A stretch of DNA of 64,000 bases from Acidobacteriota bacterium (lineage in GTDB: Bacteria; Acidobacteriota; Terriglobia; Bryobacterales; Bryobacteraceae): positions 188,001 to 252,000 of the forward strand of contig JACPNQ010000035.1 in assembly GCA_016185425.1 (NCBI GenBank), in the 5' to 3' direction. Positions within the stretch are counted from its first letter, which is position 1. Every line of letters starts with the position of its first letter. The position numbers were made by a program, and so were the translations under genes. The notes under the pieces are model-generated. The model was not told the origin of the DNA. It did no database searches and worked only from the letters and a program-made list of their open reading frames with translations. Shown in pieces: positions 8,291-16,316 of the stretch.

Positions 8291-8651
8291 GCAACAGCTC
8301 CTGCACCCGCGCTCTTACCGCCGCCAGCCCAAACGGCTTCGCCAGAAACTCATTTGCCCCTGCCCGTAACGCCCCCGCCGCATCATGCCTCGCCGACATC
8401 GCGATCACCGGCACGTGCAACAGTTCCGGACGCGCCCGCATCCACGAGATGAGTTGATACCCATCCACCCTTGGAAGGTCCAGGTCCGTGAGCACCACGG
8501 CCGGCGCCGGCGCGGTCGTCTCCAGGTATTCCATCGCCTCCCGGCCATCGAATACGGTTACTGTATCCACATCGTCGAACGCCAGCAACCCTATCTCAAG
8601 CGTACCCGCCAGCGCCCTGTCATCTTCAACAATCAATATTGTCTGGGCCAT
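8283..8651 (-). CDS. Stand-alone response regulator receiver (CheY-like)
   Basis: 122 residues, a single receiver domain with no output domain. Acidic pocket Asp10-Asp11, phospho-acceptor Asp56 (VLTDLDLPRVDGY), the conserved Ser/Thr region (VIAMSARHD) and Lys in FLAKPFG are all present. It lies 9 bases after the OmpR-type regulator gene, in the same operon. A lone receiver here could be a phosphate sink or a protein-protein output for the histidine kinase at the operon's end; which of these is not visible. Confidence 0.92.
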   Translation of the reverse strand: MAQTILIVEDDRALAGTLEIGLLAFDDVDTVTVFDGREAMEYLETTAPAPAVVLTDLDLPRVDGYQLISWMRARPELLHVPVIAMSARHDAAGALRAGANEFLAKPFGLAAVRARVQELLHA

Positions 8652-8660
8652 GTCGCCCCT

Positions 8661-9335
8661 TTATGGAAGAAAGCGGTAGCCGACGCCGTGCACCGTCAGA
8701 AAGTGTCGCGGCACCGCTGCGTCGGCTTCAAACTTCTGTCTCAACTTTACAATGTGGGCGTCCACCGTTCGAGTGTTCGGAAACGAATTGTATCCCCACA
8801 CCGAATTCAAGATCACGTCACGCGTCAATGGCCGGTCCGCATTCTGCAGAAAGAACACCAGCAGGTTGTACTCGGCCGGCGTCATCTTCACCTCTTCACC
8901 CTTTCGAACCACGACCCGGCGCTCGATGTCCACTTCCGTGTCGCCAAAGTGCAGAATCCGGTGCGTCTCCGTCGTCGCGCGCCGCAGCACAGCGCGCATC
9001 CGCGCCATCAACTCACGCCGCCCGAACGGTTTCGTTACATAGTCGTCGGCGCCAATCTCCAACAGCAGTACCTTGTCAATCTCATCGCCCACCGCGCTGA
9101 GTACAATAATAGGTGTCTGCACCTTGTCGGCCCGCAGTTGCCGGCAGATCTCTACCCCGTTCATTCCCGGCAGTCGCAAGTCCACCAGGATCAGGTCCGG
9201 ACGCAAGGTCAGACTCCGTTCGTACCCCTCTCTCCCATCCGCGGCAAGGTGGACCCGGTAGCCCTCCTGCTCAAGCATCAACCCGATTGTGTCGCGGAGG
9301 CTGTCGTCGTCGTCAATTACGAGTATCGTCTGCAT
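8661..9335 (-). CDS. OmpR/PhoB-family response regulator
   Basis: 224 residues. Receiver with Asp8-Asp10 pocket, phospho-acceptor Asp52 (LILVDLRLPGMNG), and Lys in DDYVTKPFGRREL; then the winged-helix DNA-binding domain at about 128-224 (KMTPAEYNLLVFFLQNADRP, recognition helix in RTVDAHIVKLRQKF). Closest in layout to KdpE/PhoB. First gene of the five-gene minus-strand operon, with only 40 bases between its start and the divergent secreted-protein gene at 9376, so the operon promoter and any operator lie in or near that gap. Confidence 0.93.
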   Translation of the reverse strand: MQTILVIDDDDSLRDTIGLMLEQEGYRVHLAADGREGYERSLTLRPDLILVDLRLPGMNGVEICRQLRADKVQTPIIVLSAVGDEIDKVLLLEIGADDYVTKPFGRRELMARMRAVLRRATTETHRILHFGDTEVDIERRVVVRKGEEVKMTPAEYNLLVFFLQNADRPLTRDVILNSVWGYNSFPNTRTVDAHIVKLRQKFEADAAVPRHFLTVHGVGYRFLP

Positions 9336-9375
9336 TCACGCCCGTCTGGAATTGTATCGAAAGGGACTCCATTTC

Positions 9376-10008
9376 ATGCGTAAGTTTTTTCTCAGCATTC
9401 TGTTAGCGGCCGCCGTCCTCCTCGGTGAGGAGTATAAAGCCGAGCCCGGCGCCGCCCCGCCCGCGGAACTGGCTGACAGCGTCAAGAGCCTCCTCGAAAA
9501 GCAGGGTGTCAAGGTCCTGAAAGACGGCAAACCACTGAGCGAAATCTGGTTCCGCGCCGAACTCCCCCCCGCCAAGCCCTCCACGGAGGCGAACCTCACC
9601 ATGCCCGGCGTCCCCCACGGCTCCCTCCTGGGCGTAATCAAAGTCGAGCAGGCCTACTCCGACCGCCGCGGACAGACCTTCAAGCCCGGCCTCTACACCA
9701 TGCGCTACAGCTACTATCCCGAGAATGGTGACCACCAAGGCGCAGCCCCCCAGCGCGACTTCCTGCTCCTGAGCGCCGCCGCCGCCGATACCGACGGTGC
9801 CGCGACGCCGGTTTTCAAGGAGTTGGTCGAACAGAGCAAGAAGGTATCGAACACTCCACATCCGTGCGTATTCAGCATCTGGAAAGAAGATCCCAAGTTC
9901 TTCAAGGAAGGCTCGCTCGAGAAGGTCGGCGAGCACGACTGGGTCTTGATGCACAAAATGGGCACTGTCGGCGTCTCCCTGATCGTCGCCGGCAAAGTCG
10001 AAGCCTAA
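9376..10008 (+). CDS. Secreted protein of unknown function
   Basis: 210 residues from ATG 9376 (MRKFFLSILLAAAVLLGEEY), which gives a clean signal peptide; the frame is open further upstream but that part lies across the divergent regulator start. The mature part is mixed alpha/beta with a central RGQTFKPGLYTMRYSYYPEN segment that is reminiscent of DUF2911-type beta-sandwich proteins, and one Cys (HPCVFSIWKED). I do not assign a function. It lies back-to-back with the two-component operon and could be one of its targets; that is inference. Confidence 0.7.
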   Translation: MRKFFLSILLAAAVLLGEEYKAEPGAAPPAELADSVKSLLEKQGVKVLKDGKPLSEIWFRAELPPAKPSTEANLTMPGVPHGSLLGVIKVEQAYSDRRGQTFKPGLYTMRYSYYPENGDHQGAAPQRDFLLLSAAAADTDGAATPVFKELVEQSKKVSNTPHPCVFSIWKEDPKFFKEGSLEKVGEHDWVLMHKMGTVGVSLIVAGKVEA

Positions 10009-10078
10009 AAAACCGTGTCAAAGACCAATTTAATCCAGCCTTAATCTTCGGCCTGGATCTGATAGAATTCCCCTCGCC

Positions 10079-11869
10079 ATGCCGAAGGCGCTCACAATCG
10101 TGTTCGCCGCGATTACCCTTAGTGCGGCCATCCCACGCCCGGAACTCCCCCAGCCCCAATTCGCCCGTCCCGATTGGCAAACGCTGAACGGCGAGTGGGA
10201 GTTCGATTTCGACGACGCCAACATCGGTCTTCGCGACAACTGGCCAGCCACAAAGAAATCGCTTTCCCGAAAAATCACCGTCCCCTACGCTTTTGAGACC
10301 AAGCTCTCCGGCATCGGCGACACCAGTTTCCACCCATGGGTCTGGTACCGCCGCACAGTCCAGATCCCCGCCAACTGGGTCAACCGCCGCATCCTCCTCC
10401 ACTTCGGCGCCGTCGACTACCGCGCCATGATCTGGGTTAACGGCCGCCTCGCCGGACTACACGAAGGCGGCAACGTCCCCATCAAGCTCGACATCACCGA
10501 CCTCCTCACCAGCGGCACGCAAACCATCGTCGTCCGCTCCGAAGACCCGCCCGAAGACCGCTACATCCCGCGAGGCAAACAATACTGGCAGCCCCAAAGC
10601 CGCGGTATCTTCTACACGCGGACCACAGGCATCTGGCAGCCCGTCTGGCTTGAAGCCACGGGCGCCAGCTTCATCGATAAGCTCCGCATCCAAACCCAGC
10701 CCGGCGGTCACGTCACCTTCAACACGAAGATCGCGCGCTCTACCCCCGGTCTCACGCTTCACGCCACCATCTCCTACAAAGGCAAGCAGGTAGCCTCCGG
10801 CTCCGCCACTGTCGCCGGCGGGCGCGCCAACATCGGCCTCTACGTCGACGACCCCATCAAATGGAACATCGGCCAGGGCAACCTCTATGACGTGTCGTTC
10901 GACCTGCGCAGCGGCGCCAACACCCTCGACCGCGTTACCTCCTACTACGGCTACCGCGCCATCCATCTTCAAAACGGCCGCTTCCACCTGAATGGCCGGC
11001 CGATCTACCTCAAGATGGTCCTCGACCAGGGCTACTGGATGGAGTCAACCCTTACCCCGCCCACCGACGAAGCCATCCAGTACGACATCAAAATGATGAT
11101 GGAGATGGGCTTCAACGGCGCGCGCAAGCACCAGAAGCTGGAAGACCCGCGCTTTCTCTACTGGGCCGACCGCATGGGCTTTCTTGTCTCCAGCGAGATG
11201 GCCAACGCCTATCTCTACGATGAGGACTATGCCGCCCGCTTCACCCGCGAATGGATGGAAGCCGTCGAGCGCGACGTCAACCACCCATCGATCGTCATGT
11301 GGATTCCCATCAACGAATCCTGGGGTGTTTCTGACGTATCCGACCCCCGCCAGACGCACCATCTGAAGGCGTTGTACCAACTCACGAAATCCCTCGACCC
11401 CACCCGTCCCGTCATCGACAATGACGGCTGGGAGCATACGGATATGACGGACCTCTTCGGCATCCACGATTATGCCCCCCGCGGCGAGCGCCTCGTCGAA
11501 AAGTACGGCGTCCTAAGCCAAAAGGACTTCGCCTTCCCCGGCAACGGCCGGTCAGCGCTCGCGCCAGGCTTCCAGTACAACGGATCGCCGGTGTTCCTAA
11601 GCGAGTTCGGCGGCATTGCCTATCCGCTCCCGGGCAGCCCGGTCCCCGCCGGCGCTTGGGGCTACGCTGGCGTCGAAAAGTCCCCCGAAGCCGCCCTCGA
11701 GCGCATGCGCAGCCTGTACGTCGGGATATCGAAGATCCCCCAAATCATGGGCATCTGCTACACCCAGCTAACCGACGTCGAGCAGGAAATCAACGGCCTC
11801 CTGACCTATGACCGTAAGCCCAAGTTCGACGCCAAAGTTCTCCGCGAGATCAACGCGCTGTTGCAGTGA
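10079..11869 (+). CDS. Glycoside hydrolase family 2 (beta-galactosidase/glucuronidase-like)
   Basis: 596 residues with a short signal peptide (MPKALTIVFAAITLSAAIPR). Jelly-roll sugar-binding domain at about 20-195 (LNGEWEF, WYRRTVQIP, GAVDYRAMIWVNG), an immunoglobulin-like domain to about 295, then a TIM barrel. The acid/base is Glu413 in WIPINESWG and the nucleophile Glu509 in FLSEFGG. It lacks the C-terminal domains of LacZ, so it resembles the short GH2 enzymes of Acidobacteria and Bacteroidetes. It would hydrolyse beta-glycosides in the periplasm or outside the cell; the exact sugar cannot be told. Confidence 0.9.
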   Translation: MPKALTIVFAAITLSAAIPRPELPQPQFARPDWQTLNGEWEFDFDDANIGLRDNWPATKKSLSRKITVPYAFETKLSGIGDTSFHPWVWYRRTVQIPANWVNRRILLHFGAVDYRAMIWVNGRLAGLHEGGNVPIKLDITDLLTSGTQTIVVRSEDPPEDRYIPRGKQYWQPQSRGIFYTRTTGIWQPVWLEATGASFIDKLRIQTQPGGHVTFNTKIARSTPGLTLHATISYKGKQVASGSATVAGGRANIGLYVDDPIKWNIGQGNLYDVSFDLRSGANTLDRVTSYYGYRAIHLQNGRFHLNGRPIYLKMVLDQGYWMESTLTPPTDEAIQYDIKMMMEMGFNGARKHQKLEDPRFLYWADRMGFLVSSEMANAYLYDEDYAARFTREWMEAVERDVNHPSIVMWIPINESWGVSDVSDPRQTHHLKALYQLTKSLDPTRPVIDNDGWEHTDMTDLFGIHDYAPRGERLVEKYGVLSQKDFAFPGNGRSALAPGFQYNGSPVFLSEFGGIAYPLPGSPVPAGAWGYAGVEKSPEAALERMRSLYVGISKIPQIMGICYTQLTDVEQEINGLLTYDRKPKFDAKVLREINALLQ

Positions 11870-12053
11870 ACATTACAATCTAGCCGCCGCTTGCCTCTAA
11901 CAAATAAATATGCTACAATTAAGGCAATAAAAGATAAGCAGATAAGTACTAGTTTACTAACAAACAAACCCAAAAACAAACCACTCTAACTCATTGAATC
12001 TAAAATACAATCATTCCCAAAAACCGAAAAATTAAAATTCAATTCAAACCCAC
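11870..12053. promoter_or_regulatory. AT-rich, G-depleted gap between convergent genes; possible Rho site
   Basis: The gap between the GH2 gene and the convergent isomerase gene is strikingly AT-rich for this window. From 11953 to 12060 the plus strand has about 30 C but only 2 G. A long C-containing, G-poor, unstructured transcript just past a stop codon is the hallmark of a Rho-utilisation site, so this may terminate the GH2 transcript. No strong hairpin or small gene is visible. Confidence 0.4.
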
Positions 12054-12932
12054 CTAAACCGCCCCTAATCCAGTTCTCATTTCCGTCACGGCCCTCTCCA
12101 AGCTCTTCACCTGATCCTGTAGCGGCAGGTACTCCATCGTCATGTAGTGCTCATACCCGGCCTTCGCGATGGCCTTGTAGATGTTCGCGTAGTTCATCTC
12201 GCCCGTGCCGGGATCGTTGCGCCCAGGGTTATCGGCCACATGGAACACCCGCACGTACTGCATCGCCGCCAGCGCCGTACGGATCACGTCGCCCCTTTCC
12301 ACCTGCTCGTGATAGAGATCGAACAGCAGCCGTACGTTCGGGTGATCCACCTCCTTCATCAACCGCAACCCGTCCACGCAGTTCGACAGGAAGTAGCCCT
12401 TATGATTCACCTTGGTGTTCAGCGGCTCGACAATCAGCGTGATCCCCGCCTTCTCCGCCAACTCACCGCACCGCTTCGCGCAGTCGACCATCGCTCCGAA
12501 CTGCTGCTCGAACGTCAGCCCCGCCACTGCGTTGCCCGACATCAGCAGCGCCATCGGAATCTCCAGCTTCTGCGCGAAGACCAGGTTCTTCTCCACCTCC
12601 TTCAGGAACGTCTCCCGGCCCGCCGGCTCCACCATGTTGATCTTCTGGCGGCCCCACATCGGCACGGAGCTCAACGTATCGATCCCCAGCTTCAACGATC
12701 GCGCCAGCTTCTTCGTCCGGTCGATATCCGCGTCCGACCACTCATAGTGCTCCCCCACGAACTCCACCGACTGCAACCCGGCCCTCGCCGCGGCCTCCAT
12801 CCGTTCCTCGAAGCTGCCCTTTAGCGTCCATAGCATGACGCTCGACGTGATCTTGGCCTTCTTGGGCGGTGGCGCTGGCGCCTGGGCGAACAGGGCGGCG
12901 GAAGAGGCGGCTAGCAAAGTACGGCGTTCCAT
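12054..12932 (-). CDS. Exported hydroxypyruvate-isomerase-like TIM-barrel protein
   Basis: 292 residues. N-terminus MERRTLLAASSAALFAQAPA is a twin-arginine-type signal. The rest is the xylose-isomerase-like TIM barrel (AP endonuclease 2 family, PF01261). Metal-ligand positions typical of hydroxypyruvate isomerase are visible: Glu in IVEPLNTK, Asp/His in LLFDLYHEQ, His in RVFHVADNPGRNDPGTGE, and Glu in MTMEYLPL. The GRNDPGTGE motif is characteristic of Hyi. The physiological substrate may be another ketose. The stop is 7 bases from the crotonase gene's reading end, consistent with one operon. Confidence 0.8.
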   Translation of the reverse strand: MERRTLLAASSAALFAQAPAPPPKKAKITSSVMLWTLKGSFEERMEAAARAGLQSVEFVGEHYEWSDADIDRTKKLARSLKLGIDTLSSVPMWGRQKINMVEPAGRETFLKEVEKNLVFAQKLEIPMALLMSGNAVAGLTFEQQFGAMVDCAKRCGELAEKAGITLIVEPLNTKVNHKGYFLSNCVDGLRLMKEVDHPNVRLLFDLYHEQVERGDVIRTALAAMQYVRVFHVADNPGRNDPGTGEMNYANIYKAIAKAGYEHYMTMEYLPLQDQVKSLERAVTEMRTGLGAV

Positions 12933-12938
12933 ACCTGT

Positions 12939-13676
12939 CTAGCGTACACCCCGTTTCTCCAAAAAAGCACGCATCTGTTCCTGCGCCACGTCGGCCACGG
13001 CGTTCCGCTCCATCACGCCGCGTGTGAACCGGTACGCCTCTTCCTGCGGCATGTCGATCTGCTCATAGAATGCCCGCTTGCCGATTGACACGGTGTACTC
13101 GCTGGCCGCGGCTACAGCCACGGCCAATTCCCGCACCGCCTGCTCCAACTCCGCCCCCGGCACCGCGCGATTCACCAGCCCCCACTCCGCCGCCGTGTGC
13201 GCCGGCACCTGCCGCCCGGTCAGCAGCATCTCCATCGCGCGCTTCCGGCCGATCGCCCGCGTCACCGCGACCATCGGCGTTGAGCAGAACAGGCCGATCT
13301 TCACTCCGGGCGTCGCGAACCACGCGTCCTCCGACGCGATCGCCAGATCGCAAGCCGCCACCAACTGGCACCCTGCCGCCGTCGCCACTCCCTGCACCTC
13401 CGCGATCACCGGCTGCCGTATCGACTGCACCGTCTCCATCAGCTCCGTACAAACCGCGAAGACCTCTTCCGCCTTTGCCGCCGTGCAGCCAACCATCTCG
13501 TTCAAGTCATGTCCCGCGCTGAACACCGGCCCATCGGCCGCCAGGATCACCACACGCCCCGAGCAGCCGCGCAGCGCCCCCACCAGCTCCTTCATCATCG
13601 CGAGCGATAGCGCATTGCGCCGCGGACCCGCCATCGTCACGATGTCCAGCACGCCCTCACTGGCAACGCGGATCAT
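12939..13676 (-). CDS. ECHDC3-like crotonase, catalytic Glu residues replaced
   Basis: 245 residues from ATG 13676, which overlaps the stop of the upstream ThDP enzyme gene as ATGA. The crotonase fold is clear: oxyanion-hole segments FSAGHDLNEM and GVATAAGCQL. The first catalytic Glu of true enoyl-CoA hydratases is Gln104 here (GCQL instead of GCEL), and the second is lost too (FATPGVKIGLFCSTP). This pattern matches ECHDC3 proteins, so classical hydratase activity is doubtful; another acyl-CoA reaction is likely. Tight coupling to the ThDP enzyme suggests a shared acyl-CoA substrate. Confidence 0.85.
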   Translation of the reverse strand: MIRVASEGVLDIVTMAGPRRNALSLAMMKELVGALRGCSGRVVILAADGPVFSAGHDLNEMVGCTAAKAEEVFAVCTELMETVQSIRQPVIAEVQGVATAAGCQLVAACDLAIASEDAWFATPGVKIGLFCSTPMVAVTRAIGRKRAMEMLLTGRQVPAHTAAEWGLVNRAVPGAELEQAVRELAVAVAAASEYTVSIGKRAFYEQIDMPQEEAYRFTRGVMERNAVADVAQEQMRAFLEKRGVR

Positions 13677-15319
13677 TTCTTCCCCTCCAACTGCCACGAG
13701 GTGAACGGCGACCGCGCCCCGCGGATATTGACGTTCAGCACATACGGACCCGGAAACGCGAAGGCCCTTTCCAATGCGGGGCCAACTTGTTCCAGACGGT
13801 CGATCGTCTCGCCGCCGCCGCCGAAGCCTTGGCAGATCAAGTCATACCGCGTCCGCCGCAGTTCGCAGGCCGTCGTCGTGCCTTGCACTTCGCCCTGCAA
13901 CTCGCGTTCCAATCCCCAGCCGCCGTCGTTGCCGACAATGATCACCACCGGCACGCCGTACCGCACCATCGTGTCGAGCTCGGCGATGTAGAAGCCCAGC
14001 GAGCCATCGCCCGTCATCATCATCACCGGCTGCTTCGGACGCGCCATCGCCTGCGCCATGCAGAACGGAAGCGCCGCGCCGATCGTCGCCATTGGCCCCA
14101 GCCTCAGCCATCCGCCCGAATGCAGCGCCGGCAGGATCGCCCGGCCCCAGTGGATGAAGTCGCCGCCGTCGAAGGAGAGGAGCGGGGAAACGGGCAGCGT
14201 CCGCTTCACTTCCGCGAAGAAGCTGCCGGGGTGCAGGAGGTCATCCGGCGGAGGCGGCGCCAGCAGCTTCGCCATCCACTCCTCCCGCCACTTGCCGATC
14301 TGATGCACCCATTCCGTCCGCGTCTCCCAAACCTTCGCCGGTGTCGCCGCTTCCAGGAAGGTCCGCACATCGCCCACGACGCCAACCGCCACATCGCGCA
14401 CGTTCCCAATCTCGCGCGGCTCCACATCCACCTGAATGAATCGCGTCTCTTTCCCGAACAGCCGCGGGCCTCCCATAGCGATCCGGTAGTCGATGCGCTT
14501 GCCGAGCACCAGCACCACATCGGCCGCCTGAAACGCCGGAATGCAGCCGCGATTGAGAGACGGATCCGCGTAGCCGCAATGCCCGGCGAAGTCCTCCGGG
14601 ATTACCCCGCGCGCCATCGTCACATCGAAGTACGGCACCCTCGTCTGCTTCAAAAACTCCAGCAGCGCCTGTCCCGCGTCACTCCACCAGACACCGCTCC
14701 CGCCGATCACGACCGGCCGCTCGGCCTTCGCCAACATGTCCATCGCCGCCGCCGCGTCGTCGCAAGACCGCGCGGTTCCGCGTGCCGCCGGCATCCGCAG
14801 CATTGTCTCCGTCTTGCCCGTGAACACGTTGACGGGAATCGAAAGGTGCGTAGCGCCATAACGGCCGCTGAAGGCCTCCTGATACGCACGCCCTAGCGCG
14901 AATGGCACCTGGGACGGCGATGTCACCAGGTGCGAGAACTTCGTCACCGGCGCCGCCATGCCCACCTGGTCGATGTCCTGGAACACCACGCGGTGCCGCA
15001 TCTCCTGCGCCGGTGTCCCGCTCACCGCGATCACCGGGCTGCCATTCGAATGCGCCGTCGCGATGCCGGTCAGCGCATTGGTATGTCCCGGCCCGCCGGT
15101 CACGATCGCCAACCCCGGCTTGCGTGTCATCCGGCTCCAGGCATCGGCGGCGTGCACCACAGCCGCCTCATGGCGCATATGCACAATCGGAAAGCCGCGC
15201 TTCTCCGCAACGGAAAGCACCTCATTCAAATGATCCCCAACCAGCGTGAAGATTCGGTCAATTCCCAACTGCAACGCGCTTTCGACGAACAATTCAGCAC
15301 CTGTAGGCATCTCTGCCAT
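13673..15319 (-). CDS. ThDP-dependent lyase (2-hydroxyacyl-CoA lyase / acetolactate synthase-like)
   Basis: 548 residues from ATG 15319 (MAEMPTGAELFVESALQLGI). Three-domain ThDP enzyme: N-terminal PYR domain with catalytic Glu51 in MRHEAAVVHAADA, a central domain (VVIGGSGVWW), and the C-terminal PP domain with the cofactor motif GDGSLGFYIAEL ending in VGNDGGWG (GND instead of the usual GNN). Overall it resembles HACL/ILVBL proteins rather than the biosynthetic acetolactate synthase; no regulatory subunit gene is near. The overlap with an ECHDC3-like crotonase supports a 2-hydroxyacyl-CoA type substrate, but that is inference. Confidence 0.8.
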   Translation of the reverse strand: MAEMPTGAELFVESALQLGIDRIFTLVGDHLNEVLSVAEKRGFPIVHMRHEAAVVHAADAWSRMTRKPGLAIVTGGPGHTNALTGIATAHSNGSPVIAVSGTPAQEMRHRVVFQDIDQVGMAAPVTKFSHLVTSPSQVPFALGRAYQEAFSGRYGATHLSIPVNVFTGKTETMLRMPAARGTARSCDDAAAAMDMLAKAERPVVIGGSGVWWSDAGQALLEFLKQTRVPYFDVTMARGVIPEDFAGHCGYADPSLNRGCIPAFQAADVVLVLGKRIDYRIAMGGPRLFGKETRFIQVDVEPREIGNVRDVAVGVVGDVRTFLEAATPAKVWETRTEWVHQIGKWREEWMAKLLAPPPPDDLLHPGSFFAEVKRTLPVSPLLSFDGGDFIHWGRAILPALHSGGWLRLGPMATIGAALPFCMAQAMARPKQPVMMMTGDGSLGFYIAELDTMVRYGVPVVIIVGNDGGWGLERELQGEVQGTTTACELRRTRYDLICQGFGGGGETIDRLEQVGPALERAFAFPGPYVLNVNIRGARSPFTSWQLEGKK

Positions 15320-15332
15320 ACTAATGCTTTTG

Positions 15333-16307
15333 ATGCCGAACATACTCGTAACGGGCGGTGCCGGATATATCGGCTCCCACACGGTTTACCAACTCCAGCG
15401 GCAGGGATTCACAGTCTCCGTGATTGACGACCTCTCCAAGGGCCATTCCGCGAGCGTTCCCGCCGATGCGCTCCACGTCTGCAGCCTCTTCGACCACCCG
15501 CAGCTCGTAGCGCTCATGCGAAGCGGAAGGATCGACGCCGTGATTCACTTCGCCGCCTTCATCTCTGTCGGCGAATCCGGCAAAGAGCCGGAAAAGTACT
15601 TCCATAACAACACGGCTGGTTCCATGTCGCTCTTCGCCGCCATGGCGGAGGCCGGCGTCCGCAAGCTTGTCTTCTCCTCCACTGCCGCCGTCTACGGCAA
15701 TCCTACGCAGGTTCCGATTCCGGAAACGGCCGCGATTCAGGCCGTCAATCCGTATGGCGAGTCGAAGGTGATGGTGGAGAAGGTCCTCGACTGGCTGGAC
15801 ACCGCGCGCGGTGTCCGCAGCGTGCGCCTGCGCTACTTCAACGCCTGCGGGGCCAATAACGACGCGGGTCTCGGTGAGCGCCACGACCCGGAAACCCACC
15901 TGATCCCTCTTATCCTCCGCGCCGTTCGCACGGGCAGGCCGGTCACCCTTTTCGGCGACGACTACCCGACTCCCGACGGCACCTGCATCCGCGATTACAT
16001 TCATGTCGACGATCTCGCCTCCGCGCACATCGCCGCCGTGAACTACCTGCTCGGCGGCGGCGCGACGGCCGCGTTCAACGCCGGCACCGGCCGCGGCTAC
16101 TCGGTGCGCGAAGTCATCAACGCCGTTGAAAGGGTGACAGGCAAAGAGGTCCCGCACACCATCGGACCGCGCCGCGAAGGCGACCCCGCCCAGCTCGTCG
16201 CCGATTCCTCCAAGCTCCGCCAGACACTCGACTGGCAGCCCCGTCACAGCACCCTGGAAGAGATCGTCGAGTCCGCTTGGGTTTTCGAGAACAGGAACTT
16301 CGCATAG
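15333..16307 (+). CDS. galE: UDP-glucose 4-epimerase
   Basis: 324 residues from ATG 15333 (MPNILVTGGAGYIGS); an in-frame ATG at 15324 is the alternative. Short-chain dehydrogenase fold with NAD motif GGAGYIG, the Ser in FSSTAAVYG and the catalytic Tyr-x3-Lys in YGESK. Length and the GRGYSVREVINAVE C-terminal region match GalE, which interconverts UDP-glucose and UDP-galactose (Leloir pathway; also supplies UDP-Gal for surface glycans). Divergent from the ThDP gene with only 13 bases between the two chosen starts, so each promoter must lie within the other gene's 5' end. Confidence 0.9.
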   Translation: MPNILVTGGAGYIGSHTVYQLQRQGFTVSVIDDLSKGHSASVPADALHVCSLFDHPQLVALMRSGRIDAVIHFAAFISVGESGKEPEKYFHNNTAGSMSLFAAMAEAGVRKLVFSSTAAVYGNPTQVPIPETAAIQAVNPYGESKVMVEKVLDWLDTARGVRSVRLRYFNACGANNDAGLGERHDPETHLIPLILRAVRTGRPVTLFGDDYPTPDGTCIRDYIHVDDLASAHIAAVNYLLGGGATAAFNAGTGRGYSVREVINAVERVTGKEVPHTIGPRREGDPAQLVADSSKLRQTLDWQPRHSTLEEIVESAWVFENRNFA

Positions 16308-16316
16308 AATACGCCA

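Noticed and set aside
10033..10058. ATCCAG...CTGGAT inverted repeat between two plus-strand genes as a terminator
   Set aside because: Only six pairs with a mismatch next to them and no T tract.
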